Shown here piece after piece: positions 1 through 5,470 of a stretch of 10,141 nt of DNA. Numbering within the stretch: the stretch's first letter is position 1; each line of letters opens with the position of its first letter. Origin of the DNA: M3007 sp046316495 (GTDB lineage: Bacteria; Bacteroidota; Bacteroidia; Chitinophagales; Saprospiraceae); the NCBI GenBank assembly GCA_046316495.1, contig JBKDAM010000164.1, forward strand, positions 1 to 10,141, read 5' to 3'. The notes beneath the pieces were generated by a model. The model had not been told where the DNA came from. It searched no databases and saw nothing but the letters and a program-made list of their open reading frames with translations. Both the position numbers and the translations under genes were made by a program.

Positions 1-1253
1 GTATCCATCTAACGTTGGATTGTTTAGGTAGCCAAAACTGGGCCTCTTGTCAGACCTTACCTGGTGGAACGCCGGGGAGGAGCAACAGCATTCATGCTGA
101 TTCTTTACTTCGTAATAAGCCTGAACTTAGTCAGATCGAGCTAATCGATCCGAAAACATTGCTTCTTGCGTTTTCAAATGGGATGGAACCTTCCCAATTT
201 CAACACTTGGATTGGTTCACCATTCAGCCGCCGCTCGTGGTAAGTCATATAGAATGGAATCCGCAGCATCCCGAGCAAATCTTATTTCATTTTGAAGAGT
301 CCTTACCCCCCAGCCAACTTTTCCAATTGGAAGCTTCTAAGGAGCTGGTGGACTGTCTTGGACAACCTATTTCCCCAACATTCGAAGTTCGTTTTGGCCT
401 TCCGGAACCAGTTGAGAAGGGAACCCTTTTACTAAATGAACTATTATTTGATCCATTTCCCGGAGAGGGACGGTTTCTTGAACTAGTGAATGTCAGCTCA
501 AAAATTATTGCACTTCAATCGTTGTTTCTTGCTGATTTACAGAAAGGTACCTCCTTGTACGCCTTGCCCTCCAATCGGTATTTATTGCCTGGGGATTTCT
601 TGGTACTGACTCCAGACCCTATATCATTAAAAATCCGTTACCCCAATAGCAAGCCAAGTCAGCTGGTGCAAATGGCCTTGCCTGCTTTTGACGCGATCGA
701 GGGAAATGTGAGTTTAATCTTTTCCTCTGGTTCTACGGTGGAGATCATAGACTCATTTTCATACCATGCGAAAATGCACAATCCTTTACTTGGGACGAGC
801 CAAAAGGAGGGAGTATCACTGGAGCGAATTCGATTTGAAGTGTCGGCCTCTGAAACCATGAACTGGACATCAGGAAGTGGATATGGCAGTCCCACATTAC
901 CCAACTCTCAACACAGGGGAGCGATACCATTAGAAGGAAGTGTATTCAAGGCACTCACCAATAGAATTTCTCCAGATGGAGATGGATTAGAAGACATCTG
1001 GGAGCTCCAATATCAACTGCCAGGACCTAATTTTTGGTTGAATGCAACTATTTTCAATTTAGAGGGGGCTCCCATCAGACATTGGGTTCGACAGCAACGC
1101 CTGAGTAGTGAAGGTATCTTGAAGTGGGAGGGAGAGACTGAACAAGGAGAAGCGGCGCAACCAGGTATTTATATTGTTTCTTTAGAGTGTTTTAACCCAG
1201 AAGGGACCATTTTTCGGGAAAAAGTGGTGGTATCTGTTCGATTCAAGGGATAA
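1..1253 (+). CDS. Lamin-tail-domain surface protein, 3' part (5' end outside window)
   Basis: The reading frame is open to the left edge, so this is the C-terminal part of a longer protein; the TTG at position 15 is not a credible start. The fragment begins with the tail of one lamin-tail-like domain (NWASC, then GGTPGRSNS, the usual end of such domains). A linker of about 100 residues with an SbsA/Ig-like pattern follows. A second lamin-tail domain spans roughly nt 417-905 (NELLFDP, RFLELVN, closing GSGYGSPTLPNSQ). The last part, from about nt 940, has the ISPDGDGLEDIW motif (nt 966-1001) and a GIYIVSLE strand, as in FlgD-like Ig domains and T9SS type B C-terminal domains. Such proteins are exported and usually cell-surface or secreted. 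The domain assignments rest on motif recognition; the exact role is unknown. A hairpin directly after the stop codon ends transcription. Confidence 0.8.
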   Translation, partial: IHLTLDCLGSQNWASCQTLPGGTPGRSNSIHADSLLRNKPELSQIELIDPKTLLLAFSNGMEPSQFQHLDWFTIQPPLVVSHIEWNPQHPEQILFHFEESLPPSQLFQLEASKELVDCLGQPISPTFEVRFGLPEPVEKGTLLLNELLFDPFPGEGRFLELVNVSSKIIALQSLFLADLQKGTSLYALPSNRYLLPGDFLVLTPDPISLKIRYPNSKPSQLVQMALPAFDAIEGNVSLIFSSGSTVEIIDSFSYHAKMHNPLLGTSQKEGVSLERIRFEVSASETMNWTSGSGYGSPTLPNSQHRGAIPLEGSVFKALTNRISPDGDGLEDIWELQYQLPGPNFWLNATIFNLEGAPIRHWVRQQRLSSEGILKWEGETEQGEAAQPGIYIVSLECFNPEGTIFREKVVVSVRFKG

Positions 1254-1254
1254 A

Positions 1255-1286
1255 AAAAGCGCTCTGGACCAATCCAGAGCGCTTTT
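1255..1286. terminator. Bidirectional intrinsic terminator
   Basis: A perfect 14-bp inverted repeat (1255-1268 and 1273-1286) encloses the tetraloop CCAA. The stem has a GC-rich core (GCGCTCTGG) and ends in AAAA on one side and TTTT on the other, so each strand reads as stem plus T-tract. It lies 1 bp past the stop codon of the plus-strand surface protein and 18 bp past the stop of the convergent minus-strand gene, so it can terminate both. Confidence 0.9.
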
Positions 1287-1304
1287 AAACAACTACAATA
1301 GTGT

Positions 1305-1973
1305 TTAAATTTTCGTTAACTGCGAAATTCCAATGATTTTTCCGCTTTCATCTTCCATCAACAAGGTGAAATTACCTGGAGTGAGGTTGGAAATATCAAA
1401 TTGCTTTTGGCCTACCGCATTCAACCGGGCAAGGTCCCTTCCGTCAAATCCCACCACTCGAATTCGAGCAACCTGTTCATTTTCAACTTGGAAATAGCTG
1501 GTTGTAGGATTAGGGAATATTTGAATCTTTTCTACCCGAACGGCTTCCGCGGTAGAGCTGGTAACATTAAATATGAAATAAGCCGGGATAACCACAGATG
1601 GGTCATCTACATTCCACATATCAAGGCGTACCGCTGCAGAGGCCGGATTGCCTGTTGGATTTACTAAATGAACACTGATAAGGCCAGTGGAGGAAGCAGG
1701 CAACACAAATTCCCGAGTGCTGAAATTTTCTGGATAACAAGCGATTAGGTCACATACTTTTGTAGCACTTCCGGGTGTGATAAACAGTACATTGCGCTGC
1801 CAGCGAATCGTTTGGTCCACTGCTAGTAGATTATGAATGTCTACATCAGCTGGGGCATCATTATTCGTTGGCTCCGGATAAGCATAAATCGTGTCAGGGG
1901 TAAAGTCGAATTGCTGAGCAGATACTGCTGACGCAGAAATTAAAAGAACGGCGACGAGGGTAAAAATTCTCAT
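1305..1973 (-). CDS. Small secreted protein with T9SS type A sorting domain
   Basis: A 222-residue protein. I chose the start at 1973 over the longer frame (start 2072) because a typical signal peptide begins there (MRIFTLVAVLLISASAVSA, cleavage after about residue 19) and because the likely -7 promoter element (2034-2041) lies inside the longer version. The mature part (about residues 20-145) looks like a single beta-sandwich domain. It contains TIRWQRN (55-61), a two-cysteine motif VCDLIACY (C74, C79) and beta-strand-like segments ending near IPAYFIFNV. This WxR...CDxxxCY pattern recurs, as far as I recall, in short Bacteroidota T9SS proteins of unknown function. Residues from about 148 form the sorting domain, with FPNP at 153-156 and the closing strand-rich segment ISNLTPGNFTLLM. 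The protein is presumably exported to the periplasm, then moved to the surface or medium by T9SS. No catalytic residues are recognisable. Confidence 0.85.
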   Translation of the reverse strand: MRIFTLVAVLLISASAVSAQQFDFTPDTIYAYPEPTNNDAPADVDIHNLLAVDQTIRWQRNVLFITPGSATKVCDLIACYPENFSTREFVLPASSTGLISVHLVNPTGNPASAAVRLDMWNVDDPSVVIPAYFIFNVTSSTAEAVRVEKIQIFPNPTTSYFQVENEQVARIRVVGFDGRDLARLNAVGQKQFDISNLTPGNFTLLMEDESGKIIGISQLTKI

Positions 1974-2033
1974 ACGATTGTGTTTAGTTGATGGAACGAA
2001 GGAAACAACTGTTTCAAACTTAAAACAGAGTAG

Positions 2034-2041
2034 CAAAGATA
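2034..2041 (-). promoter_or_regulatory. Bacteroidota -7 promoter element for the small T9SS protein
   Basis: On the minus strand this reads TATCTTTG, an exact match to the TAnnTTTG element. It lies about 60 nt upstream of the start at 1973. No clear TTG-type -33 element is visible at the usual 17-23 bp spacing, so the match is to the -7 box only. Its position supports the shorter gene start. Confidence 0.6.
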
Positions 2042-2098
2042 AGAAAAACTTGCAATGATAGTATTCCTTCACAGGTAAAGTGCTGCACTAATTTTTAC

Positions 2099-2106
2099 TA
2101 CCTTTG
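2099..2106 (+). promoter_or_regulatory. Bacteroidota -7 promoter element for the FKBP lipoprotein gene
   Basis: TACCTTTG matches TAnnTTTG exactly and lies 16 nt before the ATG at 2123, implying a very short leader. It is back to back with the minus-strand element at 2034-2041, with 57 bp between them. No convincing -33 element is seen. Confidence 0.6.
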
Positions 2107-2122
2107 CGCAAAATATGCAATT

Positions 2123-2584
2123 ATGAAAATTTGGATTTTATTTCTAGGACTTTTTTTATCGTTTTCTGCTTGTAAAGATAGCAGCTTAAGCTACGAAGAG
2201 CAATTCAAGCTGGATACGGAAGCGATCGAAAAATACTTAGCAGATAACAATTTGACAGCTCAAAAAACGGCCTCAGGTCTGTACTACATCATTACCCTTC
2301 AAGGCCAAGATGGCCGTCCTGGACCCACTTCCACCGTTACCGTTGGCTATAAAGGGTACCTTTTAGACGGCACTATTTTTGACGAGACCATTGGCTCAAA
2401 CTGGGCACAGTTCAATGTATCCGGAGTGGTACCTGGGTTTGGTGAGGCTGTTCAATTATTGGAGAAAAAGGGTCGTGGTACCTTTATTATGCCCTCTGGA
2501 TTGGGATATGGCTCCCGTGCATCAGGAAGCATCCCTGCCAATTCTCCGTTAATTTTTGAGATTGAACTGGTTGATTTCTTTTAA
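2123..2584 (+). CDS. FKBP-type peptidyl-prolyl cis-trans isomerase lipoprotein
   Basis: A 153-residue protein that should catalyse cis-trans isomerisation of Xaa-Pro bonds in proteins folding in the periplasm or at the membrane. The N-terminus is a lipoprotein signal (hydrophobic residues 3-14, FSAC with the lipidated cysteine at 17, then KDSS). A short helical linker (about 22-45) precedes one FKBP domain (about 50-153). Active-site positions are recognisable by comparison with FKBP12: Tyr76 in VGYKG, Phe86-Asp87 in GTIFDE, Tyr129 in LGYGS, and the closing IPANSPLIFEIELVDF. The tryptophan that forms the pocket floor in FKBP12 is Phe106 here (VVPGF). The domain is complete and single, unlike larger FkpA or trigger-factor types. 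KDSS after the cysteine weakly resembles Bacteroidota lipoprotein export signals, so surface exposure is possible but unproven. The stop codon overlaps that of the convergent TPR gene. Confidence 0.92.
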   Translation: MKIWILFLGLFLSFSACKDSSLSYEEQFKLDTEAIEKYLADNNLTAQKTASGLYYIITLQGQDGRPGPTSTVTVGYKGYLLDGTIFDETIGSNWAQFNVSGVVPGFGEAVQLLEKKGRGTFIMPSGLGYGSRASGSIPANSPLIFEIELVDFF

Positions 2585-2907
2585 ACCCAATCCTCCTCTT
2601 CGTCAATCTGCAGTCGAGCTCCGTTCAGCTCTCCTAGGGCGTGTTGGTCTTTAGCCGCACGGGCTATTTTCATTCCCTCCCTGTAGGTAGTAATAGCAGA
2701 GGTTAGGTCTTGTAACCGCTCATACAGCTTTCCTAAGTGGTAATAGAGGCCAACATACGAAGGGTGGGCTGATTTTAAACGCAAGTACCAGGAAAGGGCT
2801 TCCTCGTCTTGGCCAGTTTTTTCATGTTCCTTTGCAATGGCAAAAAGCAGGAATGCGTCACCGGGTGATTCCGAGTGGAGGTTCATTAATTGTTCTAATC
2901 GATTCAT
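2581..2907 (-). CDS. Small tetratricopeptide-repeat protein
   Basis: A 108-residue protein with no signal peptide or membrane segment, so probably cytoplasmic. About two TPR units cover residues 17-50 and 51-84: AIAKEHEKTGQDEEALSWYLR and then YYHLGKLYERLQDLTSAITTYREGM each show the paired-helix spacing with conserved small and aromatic positions. The N-terminus (MNRLEQLMNLHSESPGDAF) and an acidic C-terminus (IDEEEDWV) flank them. TPRs bind partner proteins, but no partner is indicated here. A GAATTTTG sequence (2912-2919, minus strand) differs by one base from the -7 consensus and lies only 4 bp before the ATG; if used, the message would be nearly leaderless. The gene converges on the FKBP gene, with both stop codons inside one TTAA. 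Confidence 0.85.
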   Translation of the reverse strand: MNRLEQLMNLHSESPGDAFLLFAIAKEHEKTGQDEEALSWYLRLKSAHPSYVGLYYHLGKLYERLQDLTSAITTYREGMKIARAAKDQHALGELNGARLQIDEEEDWV

Positions 2908-2994
2908 GCCGCAAAATTCAGATTTTTTTGAAAAATTGAACGTCTTTCTTACTCCTTTGTTTAGTAACTAATCTGATTTTGGAGACAAGGGTCT

Positions 2995-3002
2995 TATCTT
3001 TG
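2995..3002 (+). promoter_or_regulatory. Bacteroidota -7 promoter element for the etf gene run
   Basis: TATCTTTG, an exact TAnnTTTG match, lies 56 nt before the etfB start. A TTTTGG stretch (2977-2982) lies upstream, but its 13-bp spacing is shorter than usual for a -33 element. It is the only good promoter match before etfB and probably drives etfB-etfA and perhaps the genes after it. The rest of the 151-bp gap (2908-3058) is AT-rich with nothing else recognisable. Confidence 0.6.
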
Positions 3003-3058
3003 CGCTTTCAAATTTCGAATTCTTATTTGCCCGCCAATAAAAATAGCTGTTAATTCTT

Positions 3059-3805
3059 ATGAAGTTTTTAGTTTGTATTACTCAAACGCCGGACACCACC
3101 TCAAAAGTGTCTTTTAATGATAGCTCTACAGAATTTAATACTGCAGGAGTTCAATTTATCATGAATCCTTACGATGAGTGGTATGCTTTGGTGCGTGCGT
3201 GCGAACTCCGCGAATCTATGGGTGATGGCAATAAAGTAGTGGCACTGAATGTAGGCCCTGCTGCAAATGAAACCACCATTCGGAAGGCACTGGCCATTGG
3301 AGCTGATGAGGCGGTCCGAATCGATGCAGAGCCAATCAGCGCTGCTTTTGTTGCCAAACAAATCGCTGAATTTGCCAGTAAGGAAGGCTTTGATCTGATT
3401 TTCCTAGGAAAAGAAACCATCGATTACAACGGTTCAGAGGTTGGTGCCATGGTGGCTGAATACCTAGGACTGCCCTATGTTTCTAATGCTTCCAAACTGG
3501 AGTTAAACGGAAATACAGTCGCACTAGAGCGTGATATTGAGGGTGGGGTAGAAGAGCTAGAGGCAGATCTCCCAATAGTGGTCAGTGCTGCCAAAGGTAT
3601 GGCTGAGCAGCGAATCCCTAATATGAGGGGTATCATGATGGCCCGTACCAAGCCCCTCACTGTAGTTCCTCCTGTGGCTTTCGAATCACCCACTCATACG
3701 GTCCGCTTTCAACTGCCGCCAGCCAAAGCCGGTGTTAAAATGGTCGACCCTGAAAATATGACCGAGCTGGTGCGTTTGTTGCACGAAGAGGCAAAAGTAA
3801 TTTAA
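3059..3805 (+). CDS. etfB: Electron transfer flavoprotein subunit beta
   Basis: The beta subunit of the heterodimeric electron transfer flavoprotein. It binds AMP structurally and, with EtfA, carries electrons from acyl-CoA and other flavin dehydrogenases to ETF:quinone oxidoreductase in the membrane. The 248 residues match the usual family length. The N-terminus MKFLVCITQTPDTTSKV, the MNPYDEWYALVRACEL segment, the GADEAVRI segment and the ETF-beta signature region RDIEGGVEELEADLPIVVS (158-176) are all recognisable. The segment after it, AEQRIPNMRGIMMARTKPL, corresponds to the NEPRxxxLPNIMKAKKK part of well-studied EtfB proteins; the usual Asn is Ala182 here. It is followed 40 bp later by etfA, as in most etf operons. 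The sequence alone does not show whether this is a classical or a bifurcating ETF; no extra partner genes point to bifurcation. Confidence 0.97.
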   Translation: MKFLVCITQTPDTTSKVSFNDSSTEFNTAGVQFIMNPYDEWYALVRACELRESMGDGNKVVALNVGPAANETTIRKALAIGADEAVRIDAEPISAAFVAKQIAEFASKEGFDLIFLGKETIDYNGSEVGAMVAEYLGLPYVSNASKLELNGNTVALERDIEGGVEELEADLPIVVSAAKGMAEQRIPNMRGIMMARTKPLTVVPPVAFESPTHTVRFQLPPAKAGVKMVDPENMTELVRLLHEEAKVI

Positions 3806-3845
3806 TTGATCCCTAATTTTTATAACTCTAATCGTACTCACTAAT

Positions 3846-4808
3846 ATGGTACTCGTTATAGTAGAATGTGCAGGTGGAAAACTAAAAAAAGCGGCTCTGG
3901 AAGCAGCTACCTATGGTAAAAAAACGGCCGATTTGTTGGGCACCTCCTGTCAAGCTCTTGTCCTAGGAACCGTGGCAGATGCCGCTCAACTTGGAAAATA
4001 CGGGGTTTCAAAGGTGCTCCATGACGCCAACCCTGCTTATGATCAATTGGATAGTCAGGTTTACACAGACGCGATCGCTCAGGCTGTTCAGCAAACCGGT
4101 GCCAAGGTGTTGGTACTAAGCCATACCTCCACCGGGAAATCCATCGCAGGACGCCTCGCAGTTCGCTTACAGGCAGGTCTCGTATCAGGTGCAAATGCCG
4201 TTCCTGTATTGAACAATGGACAGCTGGTGGTTTCCAAGCCAGTGTTCTCTGGAAAGGCCTTTTCTGAGACCGCTATTACCACTGACCATAAGATTATTTC
4301 TTTGATGGGAAATGCGCTCCGTCCAGAAATCACCGGGACGGATGCAGCTGTAGAGCCCATTTCACTCTCCGTTTCTGCACCTAAATTGCGGATTAAATCA
4401 GTCAAGAAACAAGAAGGCACCGTTCCACTTCCAGAAGCAGAAATCGTTGTCTCTGCTGGGCGGGGTATGAAGGGACCTGAAAACTGGCACCTCATAGAAG
4501 ATTTGGCTACTGCCATGAATGCTACCACCGCTTGTTCACGCCCGGTGGCCGATAGCCACTGGCGTCCGCACCATGAACATGTTGGGCAAACAGGTATCGC
4601 TATTCGTCCCAACCTGTACGTAGCGATTGGTATTTCTGGCGCGATTCAACACTTGGCTGGCGTAAATACTTCCAAGGTGATCGTGGTGATCAACAAAGAT
4701 CCAGAAGCGCCTTTTTTCAAAGCAGCCGATTATGGAGTAGTGGGTGATTTGTTTGAGGTGGTACCGAAACTAACCGCCGCATACAACGAATTTAAAGCTA
4801 CTCGATAG
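3846..4808 (+). CDS. etfA: Electron transfer flavoprotein subunit alpha
   Basis: The FAD-binding alpha subunit, partner of EtfB. The 320 residues match the normal length. The N-terminal alpha/beta domain starts at MVLVIVECAGGKLKKAALEA. The C-terminal FAD domain begins near residue 200 (EIVVSAGRGMKGPENW) and includes SRPVADSHW (Arg232 is the likely flavin-stabilising arginine), HVGQTGIAI, and the ETF-alpha signature from Leu257 (LYVAIGISGAIQH through INKDPEAP). The signature's usual Ala is Val281, a mild deviation. NKDPEAPFFKAADYGVVGD and a closing helix complete the domain. No promoter element is visible in the 40-bp gap after etfB, so the two are probably cotranscribed. The main inferred use is fatty acid and amino acid oxidation. 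Confidence 0.97.
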   Translation: MVLVIVECAGGKLKKAALEAATYGKKTADLLGTSCQALVLGTVADAAQLGKYGVSKVLHDANPAYDQLDSQVYTDAIAQAVQQTGAKVLVLSHTSTGKSIAGRLAVRLQAGLVSGANAVPVLNNGQLVVSKPVFSGKAFSETAITTDHKIISLMGNALRPEITGTDAAVEPISLSVSAPKLRIKSVKKQEGTVPLPEAEIVVSAGRGMKGPENWHLIEDLATAMNATTACSRPVADSHWRPHHEHVGQTGIAIRPNLYVAIGISGAIQHLAGVNTSKVIVVINKDPEAPFFKAADYGVVGDLFEVVPKLTAAYNEFKATR

Positions 4809-4872
4809 AATTTTCCCTCCAGACCGGTAGATAGCCCGATGCTGTCGTTAAAAAACTGAACTCAATTAGAAT

Positions 4873-5463
4873 ATGAAACGCATCGAACTCTCGATTGTAG
4901 CCCTTTCTCATAGTATGACCCAATCGCACAATTATGCGGTGGTGTTAGGTGAGCGGAAAGGACAACGTCGTTTGCCAATCGTTATTGGCAGTTTTGAAGC
5001 GCAGGCCATCGCGGTGGCAATGGAGCGGATGGTGCCGAATCGCCCCCTTACCCATGATCTGTTTAAAAATACACTCGATACTTTTAACATACAACTTCGG
5101 GAAGTAGTAATCAATAACCTTCTGGATGGTATTTTTTACTCCAGACTCATTTGTGTTAAAAACGGTGAGATGTTTGAAATTGACTCCCGTACCTCCGACG
5201 CCATAGCGATGGCTGTGCGCTTCGAGTGTCCTATTTATACGTATGACTTTATTCTGGAGGCAGCAGGAATTGTGCTTGATGATCAAGAGGAGGAAGCTCC
5301 CGCAACACTCAGCTCTCCAGAGCCAGCTCCTGCAGAATCTAACCAGCTCGATACGCTTTCATCCGATATGCTGCACCAACGGTTGCAGGAGGTAATTGAA
5401 AAGGAAGACTACGAGATGGCAGCAAGAATCCGTGATGAATTAAAAAAACGAGAAAAAAATTAA
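4873..5463 (+). CDS. Bifunctional nuclease family protein (DUF151) with C-terminal UVR motif
   Basis: A 196-residue protein. Residues 1-135 form a bifunctional nuclease domain, a family in which some members show DNase and RNase activity. It is marked by LPIVIGSFEAQAIAVAME, the RPLTHDLF segment, a DGIFYSRL strand and IDSRTSDAIAMAVR (Asp104, Arg106, Ser108, Asp109). A Pro/Glu/Ala-rich linker (about 137-160) leads to a UVR motif (about 165-196: LHQRLQEVIEKEDYEMAAR then IRDELKK), the helical hairpin used by UvrB and UvrC for protein contacts. This two-domain arrangement is, as I recall, common in Bacteroidota, whereas members elsewhere often lack the tail. The gene lies 64 bp after etfA and 7 bp before the protease gene; no -7 element is visible in the gap before it, so it probably belongs to the etf transcript. 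A role in DNA repair or RNA turnover is inferred from family only. Confidence 0.92.
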   Translation: MKRIELSIVALSHSMTQSHNYAVVLGERKGQRRLPIVIGSFEAQAIAVAMERMVPNRPLTHDLFKNTLDTFNIQLREVVINNLLDGIFYSRLICVKNGEMFEIDSRTSDAIAMAVRFECPIYTYDFILEAAGIVLDDQEEEAPATLSSPEPAPAESNQLDTLSSDMLHQRLQEVIEKEDYEMAARIRDELKKREKN

Positions 5464-5470
5464 CCCAAGC

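Noticed and set aside
15..17. TTG as the start codon of the first gene
   Set aside because: The frame is open to the window edge and the sequence after it is the middle of a lamin-tail-like domain, so the gene begins upstream.
1401..1667. Plus-strand open frame opposite the small T9SS protein gene
   Set aside because: It overlaps a gene with a signal peptide and sorting domain; no start signal or recognisable protein features.
1974..2072. N-terminal extension of 33 residues on the small T9SS protein
   Set aside because: It would put the signal peptide in the interior and lies across the likely -7 promoter element; the start at 1973 fits better.
4088..4612. Open frame of 174 codons on the minus strand inside etfA
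   Set aside because: It is a shadow of the well-supported etfA frame; its translation has no recognisable domain and is not separately promoted.
4809..4872. Possible promoter or terminator between etfA and the nuclease gene
   Set aside because: No TAnnTTTG element and no hairpin with T-tract; only the short palindrome ACCGGT is present.
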